This document shows positions 41,690 to 51,805 of a DNA stretch of 64,000 nt, one piece after another. Within the stretch, counting starts at the first letter, position 1; each line of letters opens with the position of its first letter. Under the pieces are notes generated by a model. It saw nothing but the letters and a program-made list of their open reading frames with translations, searched no databases and had not been told where the DNA came from. The translations under genes and the position numbers were made by a program. The DNA comes from UBA11663 sp049616325 (GTDB lineage: Bacteria; Bacteroidota; Bacteroidia; Flavobacteriales_D; Sanyastnellaceae), in assembly GCA_049616325.1 (NCBI GenBank), contig JBMZHG010000006.1:20824-84823 (forward strand), in the 5' to 3' direction.

Positions 41690-42343
41690 ATGTTGGACAA
41701 AAACGGCATTGCCAAGCGCATCGCGCAAGAAGTCAAGAACGGGTGGTACGTCAACCTGGGCATTGGAATTCCGACTCTGGTGGCCAACCACATTCCGGAG
41801 GGCATGGAGGTGGAATTCCAAAGTGAGAACGGCATCCTTGGCATGGGGCCTTTCCCGGTTGAGGGAGAGGAAGACGCCGATCTGATCAACGCCGGCAAGC
41901 AGACCATCACGGCCATGCCCGGCGCGGTCTACTTTGACAGCGCCACGTCGTTCGCCATGATCCGCGGCCGCCACGTGCAGCTCACGGTGCTTGGCGCGAT
42001 GGAGGTTGCCTCCAACGGCGACATTGCCAATTGGAAAATCCCGGGCAAAATGGTGAAGGGCATGGGCGGTGCGATGGACCTCGTGGCCTCGGCCGAGAAC
42101 ATCATCGTCGCGATGCAGCACACCAACCGCGCCGGCGAATCCAAACTCCTCGACGCGTGCTCCCTCCCTCTCACGGGGGTGGGTTGCGTCAAGCGTGTGG
42201 TCACGAACCTGGCTGTGCTCGACATCCGCGACGGCGCGTTCCACCTTTTGGAGCGAGCCCCTGGGGTCAGCGTAGACGACATTGTGGCAGCCACTGCGGG
42301 CAAGCTCGTGGTCCCCGATCACGTCCCGGAAATGTCCTTGTAA
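41690..42343 (+). CDS. scoB: 3-oxoacid CoA-transferase subunit B
   Basis: 217 residues. WYVNLGIGIPTLVANHIPEG opens the subunit, and SENGILGMGPFP carries the catalytic Glu (E46), which forms the glutamyl-CoA thioester. GAMEVASNGDIANW and GKMVKGMGGAMDLV are conserved beta-subunit motifs. Length and motif order fit the bacterial two-subunit SCOT. It pairs with scoA immediately upstream. The sequence after the stop shows no strong terminator before the convergent folB. Confidence 0.95.
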   Translation: MLDKNGIAKRIAQEVKNGWYVNLGIGIPTLVANHIPEGMEVEFQSENGILGMGPFPVEGEEDADLINAGKQTITAMPGAVYFDSATSFAMIRGRHVQLTVLGAMEVASNGDIANWKIPGKMVKGMGGAMDLVASAENIIVAMQHTNRAGESKLLDACSLPLTGVGCVKRVVTNLAVLDIRDGAFHLLERAPGVSVDDIVAATAGKLVVPDHVPEMSL

Positions 42344-42387
42344 GGCGGAGGTCTCGCCGGCCTCGAATCGCTCGTGCCGTCCCCGAC

Positions 42388-42747
42388 TTAGCCTTGCATC
42401 ACCACCGCGATGCGATCGCAGTCGCCGCCGATGGGGGGTTGGAACTTCGTGAGCGTGACTTCGACGGCCTGCGCCAAAGGAAGCTCTTCGCGAAGGCCTT
42501 TCACGATGCGCCCGCACACCTGTTCCACCAACTTGCTGCGCACCTTCATCTCACGCTGGACGATGCGGTGAACGTCGCAGTAGTCGACGGTCAAGGTGAG
42601 GTCGTCCGTGGCTGCACTTGGCGCAAGGTCCACCCACAGCGTGACGTCCACCCGGTACTCCTGGCCGACGATGGCCTCTTCTTCCATGCACCCGTGATGC
42701 GCCCAAAAACGCAACCCTTTGACGTGGATTTGGTTGGTCGTCGTCAT
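42388..42747 (-). CDS. folB: Dihydroneopterin aldolase
   Basis: 119 residues. IHVKGLRFWAHHGCMEEEAI and GQEYRVDVTLWVDL match the FolB N-terminus, with the catalytic Glu likely in the MEEEAIVGQEY stretch; LVEQVCGRIVKGL and VEVTLTKFQPPIGGDCDR close the fold. The enzyme cleaves dihydroneopterin in folate synthesis. Its ATG overlaps the gltX stop as ATGA, so it is translationally coupled to gltX although the two pathways are unrelated. Confidence 0.92.
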   Translation of the reverse strand: MTTTNQIHVKGLRFWAHHGCMEEEAIVGQEYRVDVTLWVDLAPSAATDDLTLTVDYCDVHRIVQREMKVRSKLVEQVCGRIVKGLREELPLAQAVEVTLTKFQPPIGGDCDRIAVVMQG

Positions 42748-44273
42748 TCTCCTGCAGCTCGAATTCCCTCCACGGCCTCGATTCCTTGGGCCAACCGCGC
42801 CAAGGTCTCCTCCTTTCCGAGGAAGGCGGCAAAGTCAAACATCGAAGGACCGCCTCCTTCGCCCGTAAGCGCGATGCGGAACGGCAAGAGCACCTGCCCA
42901 AACCCCAATTCCCGCGCCTCCAAGAAGCCCTTGAATTCGGCTTCCACGTTCTCGCTCGTGAATTCCGACACCCCCTCGAGCACCTGCGCGAGGTCGTTCA
43001 AGTAGCCGCTGGTTTCGTCCTTCCATTTCTTGCGCACGAGCTTGGCGTTGAATTCGGTGGGCGCTCCCGTCAACCAAGCGGTGTCCAAAATCTCAGGCAA
43101 AAACGCCACGCGTTCGAGCATCATGTCCAGCACGTCTTTGCACTGCGCCGCATCCCACGAGATGCCCTTCCCCTGAGCCAACGCCTCGAGCGCTTCCACG
43201 TGGGCTTCTGAGCCCGCGTTGCGCAGGTGCTGCTCTTGGAACCACTTGGCCTTGTCCGGGTTGAATCGCGCGCCGGACTTGACCACACGCTCAAGCGAAA
43301 ACTCCTTGGCCGCTTCTGCCGCGGTGAACAGCTCGCGCTCGTCGCCGGGGTTCCACCCAAGCATAAGAAGCATGTTCACGAACGCTTCCGGCGCGTAACC
43401 CTGCTCGCGGTACCCGGGCCACGTTTCTCCACTTTTCGGATCGGTCCAATTGGTTGGAAACACGGGGAATCCGCCGGAATCACCGTCACGCTTGCTCAGC
43501 TTTCCGTTGCCGGTGGGCTTCAAAATCAGAGGCAAGTGGGCGAACACCGGGTGCTCCCACCCAAACGCCCGATAAAGCAGCACGTGCAGCGGCGCGCTCG
43601 GCAACCACTCCTCGCCACGAATCACGTGCGAGATGCGCATGTGGTGGTCGTCAACCACGTTGGCGAGGTGGTAGGTGGGCAAACCGTCTGCCTTCATCAG
43701 CACCTTGTCGTCCAGGACGCTCGATTGAAAGCCCACGCTGCCGCGAATCGCATCTTCAAACCGCACCTCCTCCGTCGCCTCTGGCGTTTTGAACCTCACC
43801 ACGAAGGGCGCGCCCGATGCCTTTAAAGCCGCAACTTCATCCGCGCCTATCGTCAAGCTGTTTCGCAACTGCCCTCGAGTCGTCGCGTCGTATTGGAACA
43901 CGTCGGGCTCGGCAGCTTTGCGCAGCGCGTCCAATTCTTCCGGCGTGTCAAACGCTTCGTAGGCCAACCCCTTGTTAAGCAATTCCTGCACGGCCTCGCG
44001 GTACATCGCGCTGCGCTCGCTTTGGCGGTACGGACCGCAATCGCCTCCGGGCTGCACCCCTTCGTCGGGCGCCAACCCGCACCAGGCGAGCGCCTCCTCG
44101 ATATACGCCTCCGCGCCCTCCACAAACCGGCCTTGGTCTGTGTCTTCGATTCTCAAAATGAACGTCCCGCCGTGGGCCCGCGCAAACAACCAATTGTACA
44201 ACGCGGTCCGGACCCCGCCCATGTGGAGCGGCCCGGTAGGGCTGGGAGCAAAGCGTACTCGAACGTCAGTCAT
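42744..44273 (-). CDS. gltX: Glutamyl-tRNA synthetase
   Basis: 509 residues from ATG 44273. The class I HIGH-type motif is in FAPSPTGPLHMGGVRTALYN, and the KMSKS-type motif is GKLSKRDGD. FILRIEDTDQGRF and the C-terminal anticodon-binding helical domain are present. It attaches Glu to tRNA-Glu (possibly tRNA-Gln as well if this genome uses the amidotransferase route; not decidable here). A -7 box lies six bases before the start. folB overlaps its stop. Confidence 0.96.
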   Translation of the reverse strand: MTDVRVRFAPSPTGPLHMGGVRTALYNWLFARAHGGTFILRIEDTDQGRFVEGAEAYIEEALAWCGLAPDEGVQPGGDCGPYRQSERSAMYREAVQELLNKGLAYEAFDTPEELDALRKAAEPDVFQYDATTRGQLRNSLTIGADEVAALKASGAPFVVRFKTPEATEEVRFEDAIRGSVGFQSSVLDDKVLMKADGLPTYHLANVVDDHHMRISHVIRGEEWLPSAPLHVLLYRAFGWEHPVFAHLPLILKPTGNGKLSKRDGDSGGFPVFPTNWTDPKSGETWPGYREQGYAPEAFVNMLLMLGWNPGDERELFTAAEAAKEFSLERVVKSGARFNPDKAKWFQEQHLRNAGSEAHVEALEALAQGKGISWDAAQCKDVLDMMLERVAFLPEILDTAWLTGAPTEFNAKLVRKKWKDETSGYLNDLAQVLEGVSEFTSENVEAEFKGFLEARELGFGQVLLPFRIALTGEGGGPSMFDFAAFLGKEETLARLAQGIEAVEGIRAAGE

Positions 44274-44279
44274 GACCCG

Positions 44280-44287
44280 CAAAGGTA
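44280..44287 (-). promoter_or_regulatory. -7 box placed 6 nt before gltX ATG
   Basis: On the minus strand TACCTTTG, then CGGGTC, then ATG. Same close geometry as rseP and pssA; no -33 TTG seen. Confidence 0.55.
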
Positions 44288-44399
44288 GCGCGCGGCGAAC
44301 TCACCTGCGACGCCCCTGAATCCCGGGCGTTCGGGGGTCAAATCCGCGGCCAAGGGGAGGGGTTGTTGCAGACGTTTGGGCTCGGAAAACATCACACAC

Positions 44400-44747
44400 A
44401 TGAATGCATTGCGCAACAAAGTCCAATTGATTGGACGACTCGGCAAGGACGCCGAGATGATCACCTTCGACGACGGCAAGGTGAAGGCTCGATTCCCGGT
44501 GGCGACCAACGAAACTTTCCGCAACGGTGAGGGAGAGAAAGTGGAGCGTACCCAGTGGCACGACGTGGTCGCGTGGGGCGGTCTGGCGGAAGTGGCCGGT
44601 CAATACCTCAAGAAGGGAGCTGAAGTCGCGGTCGAGGGGCGGTTGACCTACCGGACCTACGAGGACGGGGAAGGGCACACCCGGTACATCACGGAAGTGG
44701 TGGCGGGAGAGATGCTCATGCTGGAGAAGCGTCCGGAGACGGCATGA
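44400..44747 (+). CDS. ssb: Short single-stranded DNA-binding protein
   Basis: 115 residues from ATG 44400. The OB-fold core is complete: MNALRNKVQLIGRLGKDAEM, FPVATNETFRNGEGEKVERT, TQWHDVVAWGGLAEVAGQYL and GRLTYRTYEDGEGHTRYITE. It ends right after the fold (MLEKRPETA) and lacks the Pro/Gly linker and the acidic DDDIPF-like C-terminal peptide that recruits partner proteins in standard SSB. It may be a secondary SSB for repair or natural transformation; dprA is nearby but not adjacent. It is followed by a terminator. Confidence 0.85.
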   Translation: MNALRNKVQLIGRLGKDAEMITFDDGKVKARFPVATNETFRNGEGEKVERTQWHDVVAWGGLAEVAGQYLKKGAEVAVEGRLTYRTYEDGEGHTRYITEVVAGEMLMLEKRPETA

Positions 44748-44752
44748 CCGCA

Positions 44753-44784
44753 GGGGGAGGGCTCATCACGGGCCTTCCCCTTTT
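44753..44784 (+). terminator. Rho-independent terminator after ssb
   Basis: Stem GGGGGAGG / CCTTCCCC (one G-T pair) around GCTCATCACGGG, followed by TTTTC. It begins 5 bp after the ssb stop and separates ssb from the sdh operon. Confidence 0.7.
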
Positions 44785-44819
44785 CATTCCCTTGGCCCTT
44801 CACGTTAGAACCGTTCTGC

Positions 44820-44850
44820 TTGGTGGGCCGTCCGAGTCGGCGTAGCTTTG
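44820..44850 (+). promoter_or_regulatory. Promoter of the sdhCAB operon
   Basis: TTG at 44820-44822, a 20-nt spacer, then exact TAGCTTTG at 44843-44850. This is the best complete Bacteroidota -33/-7 pair in the window. The sdhC ATG follows 13 nt after the box, giving a leader of only a few bases. Confidence 0.65.
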
Positions 44851-44863
44851 AACAACTCATTTA

Positions 44864-45580
44864 ATGCGACGCATGAGCTCTTCTGGAATCCTGAAATCTT
44901 CGCTCGCGAAGAAGTACGCGATGGCCCTGACAGGCCTTTTTCTTTGCCTGTTTCTCGTCGGCCACCTGCTTGGCAACGTGCAGCTTTTTCTGCCAGGAAT
45001 TGAAGGCCAAACCGCCTTCAACGAGTACGCCTTGTTCATGACCACGTTCCCCTTGGTGAAGGTGCTCAGCTACCTCACCTACGCAAGCGTCTTGTTTCAC
45101 GTGGTGGACGGCGTGGTGCTTGTCCTGCAAAACCGACGGGCGCGCCCCTCGCGTTATGCGGTGGAAAAAGGGTCTGCCAACTCCGCCTGGAGCAGCCGCA
45201 ACATGGCGGTGCTCGGCACAGTCGTGTTGGTGTTCCTCGTGACGCACATGCAGAACTTCTGGTGGAAGATGCATTTCGACGCAGAGATGCCCACTCAGCT
45301 CGTGAACGGGGAAGAATTGAAGGACCTCCACACGGTGGTGATGCAGTTCTTCAACCCGGAGGTGAACGGCCTGGCCTCAGCAGCTGTGGCGCTTTACGTG
45401 GCAGGCATGTGCGCGTTGGCGTTTCACCTATGGCATGGGTTTTCAAGTGCATTCCAGTCCATGGGATTGCGTCACGAGAGCTACACGCCGTGGATTGAGC
45501 GACTCGGAAAGGCCTTTGCCGTTCTGGTCCCTGCCGCCTTTGCGTCCATTCCCTTGTACCTGTTCCTGACCCAAGCCTAA
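44864..45580 (+). CDS. sdhC: Succinate dehydrogenase cytochrome b subunit
   Basis: 238 residues (ATG 44864; ATG 44873 is an alternative). Five membrane helices are visible. SSLAKKYAMALTGLFLCLFL and VGHLLGNVQLF give the N-terminal helix with a haem-ligand candidate His; SVLFHVVDGVVLV, VTHMQNFWWKMHF and LAFHLWHGFSSAFQSMG supply the other His residues. This is the single-chain, di-haem b558 type typical of Bacteroidota and Bacillota, which anchors SdhAB and handles menaquinone. It is first in sdhCAB, 4 bp before sdhA. Confidence 0.93.
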   Translation: MRRMSSSGILKSSLAKKYAMALTGLFLCLFLVGHLLGNVQLFLPGIEGQTAFNEYALFMTTFPLVKVLSYLTYASVLFHVVDGVVLVLQNRRARPSRYAVEKGSANSAWSSRNMAVLGTVVLVFLVTHMQNFWWKMHFDAEMPTQLVNGEELKDLHTVVMQFFNPEVNGLASAAVALYVAGMCALAFHLWHGFSSAFQSMGLRHESYTPWIERLGKAFAVLVPAAFASIPLYLFLTQA

Positions 45581-45584
45581 GACC

Positions 45585-47582
<1,998 letters not shown>

Positions 47583-47599
47583 TCCGACAAACGAAGACC

Positions 47600-48349
47600 A
47601 TGAACCTGACGCTGAAAGTTTGGCGCCAAAACGGCCCAAAAGACAAGGGATACTTCGACACGCACGAGCTGTCGGACGTGACGGGGGACATGTCGTTCCT
47701 CGAAATGATGGACGTCCTCAACGACAAGATCATTCGCGAGGGGGGAGAACCCGTTGCGTTTGACCACGACTGCCGGGAAGGCATCTGCGGGATGTGCTCC
47801 ATGTTCATCAACGGCGAAGCACACGGCCCAGGCCGGGGTGTGACGACGTGCCAGTTGCACATGCGCTCGTTCAAGGACGGCGACACCATCACCATTGAGC
47901 CCTGGCGTGCTTCTGCGTTCCCCGTGGTGAAGGACTTGACGGTGGACCGCAGCGCGTTCGATCGAATCATTCAGGCGGGCGGTTACGTGTCGGTCAACAC
48001 GAGTGGCGAAACGCTCGACGCCAACGCCATTCCTGTGCCCAAGGCGGATGCGGACGAGGCCTTCAATGCGGCGACCTGCATAGGTTGCGGTGCGTGCGTG
48101 GCCACATGCAAAAACGCGTCAGCCATGTTGTTTGTGTCGGCCAAAGTGAGCCAGTTTGCGCTCCTGCCACAGGGTCAGCCCGAGCGAAAGCGTCGTGTGA
48201 CGCGCATGGTGGAGCAGATGGACAAGGAAGGGTTTGGCAACTGCACCAACACCGGCGCATGTGCTGTCGAGTGCCCCAAGGGCATCGACTTGACCAACAT
48301 TGCGCGCATGAACCGCGACTTCCTGAACGCTTCTGTGACAGGCGAATAA
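47600..48349 (+). CDS. sdhB: Succinate dehydrogenase iron-sulfur subunit
   Basis: 249 residues. The [2Fe-2S] ligands lie in DHDCREGICGMCSMFINGEA plus the Cys of GRGVTTC; the C-terminal ferredoxin-like domain has CIGCGACVATCKNASAM and CTNTGACAVECPKGIDL for the [4Fe-4S] and [3Fe-4S] clusters. It passes electrons from SdhA flavin to the quinone site in SdhC. Last gene of sdhCAB; the next gene has its own -7 box 35 bp downstream. Confidence 0.96.
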   Translation: MNLTLKVWRQNGPKDKGYFDTHELSDVTGDMSFLEMMDVLNDKIIREGGEPVAFDHDCREGICGMCSMFINGEAHGPGRGVTTCQLHMRSFKDGDTITIEPWRASAFPVVKDLTVDRSAFDRIIQAGGYVSVNTSGETLDANAIPVPKADADEAFNAATCIGCGACVATCKNASAMLFVSAKVSQFALLPQGQPERKRRVTRMVEQMDKEGFGNCTNTGACAVECPKGIDLTNIARMNRDFLNASVTGE

Positions 48350-48383
48350 ATCACAACGCGAAACGCGTTTAAGCGGGCCGTCG

Positions 48384-48391
48384 TACCTTTC
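48384..48391 (+). promoter_or_regulatory. -7 box placed 5 nt before the HMA-protein gene
   Basis: TACCTTTC, then GAGGT, then ATG 48397. The GAGGT could instead be a weak Shine-Dalgarno for the second ATG at 48400, but its spacing is too short. Confidence 0.5.
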
Positions 48392-48396
48392 GAGGT

Positions 48397-48768
48397 ATGA
48401 TGACCCGTTTTCTTTTGCTGGCGGCCGTAGCATTGAGTGCGGTTTCCGCCCAAGCCCAAAAGGCTGAATTGACTTTTGGGGTTTCTGCGTTGTGCGGCAT
48501 GTGCGAACAGCGCATTGAGGCTGCGTTCGACCAAAAAGGCATCGTTGCGGCTGACTACAACCTCGAAACCAAGCAGCTCCACGTGGTGTACAAGGTAAAG
48601 AAGTGGAACGAGGAGAGCTTGCACAAGCTCGCCACAGGAGTGGGTCACGACACCGACAAGTACAAGGCCACGGATGAGCAGTACGCCAACATGCACGGGT
48701 GTTGCAAGTACCGTGACCACGATGGTGGTTCGTGCACGGGTGCCGACCAAAATCACGATCACCGTTAA
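48397..48768 (+). CDS. Periplasmic heavy-metal-associated (HMA) domain protein
   Basis: 123 residues with a signal peptide (MMTRFLLLAAVALSAVSAQA). The mature part has the HMA-type loop SALCGMCEQRIEAAF, with Cys at 33 and 36, and the beta-alpha fold continuing GIVAADYNLETKQLHVVYKV. The C-terminal 25 residues are rich in His and Cys (HGCCKYRDHDGGSC, DQNHDHR), a second probable metal site. It is likely a copper or other soft-metal carrier in the periplasm. Its stop overlaps the next start (TAATG), coupling it to a TonB receptor that also has metal-binding stretches. The metal itself is inferred only. Confidence 0.8.
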   Translation: MMTRFLLLAAVALSAVSAQAQKAELTFGVSALCGMCEQRIEAAFDQKGIVAADYNLETKQLHVVYKVKKWNEESLHKLATGVGHDTDKYKATDEQYANMHGCCKYRDHDGGSCTGADQNHDHR

Positions 48769-51146
48769 TGCGGGCCTTGCTGATTGGCGCTTGCGTGGCG
48801 CTTATGGCGAGCTGGTCCCCCGAAACCAGCGCGCAGAATACCCTTCGTGGAAAAGTCTTTGCGCCGGAGGACCACTCGGGACACAACCACCCGCAAGGAG
48901 CTCATGTCGGCGAGGAGACCTTTGACCCGCTTCCTGGTGCGACGGTGATGTGGAAAGGAGGCGAAGGTGGAACAGTGACGGACGCATTTGGGTTTTTTCA
49001 ACTCGATGTGCGTCGCAACCCTGACACGCTTCGCGTGAGCATGGTGGGCTACCAAACCGTGGACGTGTTGTACAACGGCGAGTCGTTCCTCGAGGTGCCC
49101 TTGGAGCCAGGGGTGTTGCTTCAGTCGGCGGACGTCGTGTTTGAGGAGCGCTCCCAGAGTGTGTCGTTGCTCAATCCCCTGAACATTCAACAGCTTAGCC
49201 GCAAGGAGCTCTGCAAGGCGGCGTGTTGCAACCTGAGCGAGGCATTCGAGACCAACGCGTCGGTGGATGCCAGCTTCACGGATGCGGTCACCGGAACCCG
49301 GCAGATTCACATGCTCGGACTGGCGGGCAAGTACACCCAATTGTTGGTCGACAACCTGCCAGGTCCCCGTGGATTGAACGTGGTCCAAGGGATGGGATTC
49401 ATCCCGGGCCCCTGGATTGAAAGCATCTTCATTTCAAAGGGGGTGGGGACCGTGGCTTCGGGCTACGAAAGCTTCACAGGCCAAATCAACGTCGCCCACC
49501 GCAACCCGGACACCGCCGAGCCTTTTCACCTCAACCTGTTCTACGGCGCTTCTGGGCGCATGGAGTTTAACCACGTAAGCAAGCACCGCGTGAGCCGCCG
49601 TTGGGAGACCGTGCTGATGACGCACGGGGAGTACGGGCAGCGCGTCAACGACCGGAATGGGCTCGATGAGAACTTGGACGGCGAGCTGGACGGCGACGGG
49701 TTTTTAGACACCCCGCTTCGCAAAGACGGCGTGGTTCGAAATGAATGGCGATTCACGGGCGACCGAGGGATGCGTGCGGAAATTGCGGTGATGGGGGTGG
49801 ACATGGAACGTGAGGGAGGAATGGTACCCAACGACACTGTGGCCACGCCCTGGGTGGCGCGTACGGAGATTCAGCGCGCCGAGGTCAACGCTAAAGTGGG
49901 GTACGTGTTGCCGGGTCAAGAGGGCCGCTCGTGGGGCAGCCAATGGACGGCTTCGACCCACCGGCACTGGCACGGGTTTGGGAACCGGACGTACGACGGG
50001 CAGCAGAACACCTTCCGGGTGAACGTGTTGCGGAGCGGGTTCTTGGGGTCGGAAGACCGCCAGTTCAGCGCGGGGGTGAGCTACCTCTACGACGACTTTC
50101 TTGAGCGCGGTACGTGGGGTGCCAACCCCGCCGACGCAACGGCGAACCCTCAAGAATGGGCCCGCACCGAACACGTGCCGGGAGCGTTCTTGGAAACGAC
50201 CTGGACCGGCAACCCGCGCGGCATGGTGGTGGCGGGATTGCGCGTCGATCAGCACAACCTTTGGGGGACAATCGTGACGCCGCGCCTTCACGCCCGATGG
50301 AGTGCAACGGAACAGACGTCGCTGAAGATGGTGGCCGGAACGGGATTCCGGACGCCCAACGTCCTGATGGAGGAACTGGGGGTTTGGGCGAGCAACCGGA
50401 CCTGGATTGTGGATGGTCCGCTCGAGCCGGAGCGAGGGTGGAACGCCGGACTGAACGTGACGAGCAAATTTAAACTGGCCTACCGTGACGCCGATTTTGC
50501 CTTGGATGGGTATTGGACGGAGTTCCAAAACCGAGCCGTTGTCGACCTCGACGCGGATGCGCACGCGGTGCGCATATCCAACCTCGGCGACCGGCAGTCG
50601 CGATCGTTGACGGCCCAGGCCGAGCTCGGGTGGTCTGTGCGCCGCCGCGTGGACATGAGGCTGGCGTACAGGTACGTGCACGCAACTACGGAGCGGGACG
50701 GCGCGGAGGCGGCGGGTACCTTGATCGATCCATACGTGCCTCAGCACCGAGCTTTCACGCAATGGAGTTACAGCTCCAAGGCGAACGAGCGCGGCGCGAA
50801 TTGGATGGTAGACCTCACGGTGCAGTGGGTGGGACCGCAACGGATTCCTCGGCCGGATGCGATCATTGACGATCGACCAGCGAGCGAATTCGAGGACGAC
50901 TTCGTGGTGGTCAACGGCCAAGTTTCTCGCGTATTTGCCCCCGGCATCGACCTCTACCTGGGGGTGGAAAACATCTTTAATTTCCGTCAGCAGACGCCAA
51001 TTGCGGGTTGGGATTTGGCCTACCAAGACCCAGATGCTTTCACGAACAACATGGACGCAAGCCTCGTGTACGGGCCGGTCTTCGGTCGGATGGTGTACGT
51101 TGGGGGGCGCTTGACGCTGGGCAAATCGGACGACTCAGGCAAGTGA
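48768..51146 (+). CDS. TonB-dependent receptor, probably metal-related
   Basis: 792 residues from ATG 48768 (signal MRALLIGACVALMASWS). The N-terminal regulatory-like domain carries a His cluster EDHSGHNHPQGAH (H36, H39, H41, H46). The plug has KELCKAACCNLSEAFETNAS (C149, C153, C154), RQIHMLGLAGKYTQLLVDNL and ISKGVGTVASGYESFTGQIN; the barrel follows, ending near YVGGRLTLGK. Coupling to the HMA gene and the Cys/His clusters suggest uptake of copper or a related metal or its complex. The receptor family is clear; the substrate is inference. Confidence 0.85.
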   Translation: MRALLIGACVALMASWSPETSAQNTLRGKVFAPEDHSGHNHPQGAHVGEETFDPLPGATVMWKGGEGGTVTDAFGFFQLDVRRNPDTLRVSMVGYQTVDVLYNGESFLEVPLEPGVLLQSADVVFEERSQSVSLLNPLNIQQLSRKELCKAACCNLSEAFETNASVDASFTDAVTGTRQIHMLGLAGKYTQLLVDNLPGPRGLNVVQGMGFIPGPWIESIFISKGVGTVASGYESFTGQINVAHRNPDTAEPFHLNLFYGASGRMEFNHVSKHRVSRRWETVLMTHGEYGQRVNDRNGLDENLDGELDGDGFLDTPLRKDGVVRNEWRFTGDRGMRAEIAVMGVDMEREGGMVPNDTVATPWVARTEIQRAEVNAKVGYVLPGQEGRSWGSQWTASTHRHWHGFGNRTYDGQQNTFRVNVLRSGFLGSEDRQFSAGVSYLYDDFLERGTWGANPADATANPQEWARTEHVPGAFLETTWTGNPRGMVVAGLRVDQHNLWGTIVTPRLHARWSATEQTSLKMVAGTGFRTPNVLMEELGVWASNRTWIVDGPLEPERGWNAGLNVTSKFKLAYRDADFALDGYWTEFQNRAVVDLDADAHAVRISNLGDRQSRSLTAQAELGWSVRRRVDMRLAYRYVHATTERDGAEAAGTLIDPYVPQHRAFTQWSYSSKANERGANWMVDLTVQWVGPQRIPRPDAIIDDRPASEFEDDFVVVNGQVSRVFAPGIDLYLGVENIFNFRQQTPIAGWDLAYQDPDAFTNNMDASLVYGPVFGRMVYVGGRLTLGKSDDSGK

Positions 51147-51159
51147 GTGACGTGCGGCT

Positions 51160-51788
51160 TTAGCCGTGGATGGTTTCCTTCTTTCCGAAGTTTTGGATGA
51201 TGGCTGCTTCGAAGTCGAGGCATTCTTGCCAGCGGGCGTCGACGTCGACNNNNNNNNNNNNNNNNNNNNNNNNNNNNNNNNNNNNNNGTACTTGCGAGCG
51301 AGCTTGAGGAAGGTGGTGTAGTGGCCGGCCTCACTGATCATGAGCTCGCGGTAGAACTCCGCGAGGTCTGGGTCACTGATGCGCTCGGAGAGCATCTTGA
51401 AGCGCTCGCATGAGCGGGCTTCGATCATGGCTGCGAAGAGGAGGCGGTCGACGATTTGGCCTTCACGCGATCCACCACGTCGAATGAACTTGGACAGCTG
51501 GCCGACGTAATCGTCCTTTCGCTCGTGGCCGAGGGTGAATCCGCGGGCCTTGATTTTCTCCAGCACCATCCCAAAGTGCTCCATCTCTTCCTGCGCGATG
51601 GCGGTCAGTTCCTCGACCATGTCGGTGAGGTCGGGGTAGCGTACGATGGTGCTAATGGCATTGGAGGCGGCTTTTTGCTCGCACCACGCGTGGTCGGTGA
51701 GGATTTCGGAAATGTTCTCTTCAACGAGCTTCACCCAACGCGGGTCGGTGGGCAACTTGAGCCCCAGCATCACGCTTTCCTGTGCCAT
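51160..51788 (-). CDS. miaE: tRNA-(ms(2)io(6)A)-hydroxylase-like (MiaE) di-iron protein, broken by assembly gap
   Basis: Starts at ATG 51788 (MAQESVMLGLKLPTDPRWVK). Helical di-iron protein: ILTDHAWCEQKAASNAI, AQEEMEHFGMVLEKIK, FAAMIEARSCERFKMLSERI and FYRELMISEAGHYTTFL contain the E/ExxH ligands of the ferritin-like MiaE fold. After LARKY a 38-N run interrupts the gene; beyond it the frame VDVDARWQECLDFEAAIIQN ... KKETIHG ends at TAA 51160. The two parts are in frame only if the gap is a multiple of three, and relatives have just two or three residues here, so the N count is probably wrong. The enzyme hydroxylates a modified A37 in tRNA. Confidence 0.85.
51250..51287. other. Assembly gap (38 N)
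   Basis: Unknown bases inside the miaE-like gene, bordered on one side by the self-complementary GTCGACGTCGAC. The length breaks the reading frame (total 629 nt from start to stop), so it is an estimate. Confidence 0.99.
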
Positions 51789-51792
51789 GGCG

Positions 51793-51800
51793 CAAAAATA
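51793..51800 (-). promoter_or_regulatory. -7 box placed 4 nt before miaE ATG
   Basis: On the minus strand TATTTTTG, then CGCC, then ATG, almost identical in layout to rseP. Confidence 0.55.
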
Positions 51801-51805
51801 ACGCG

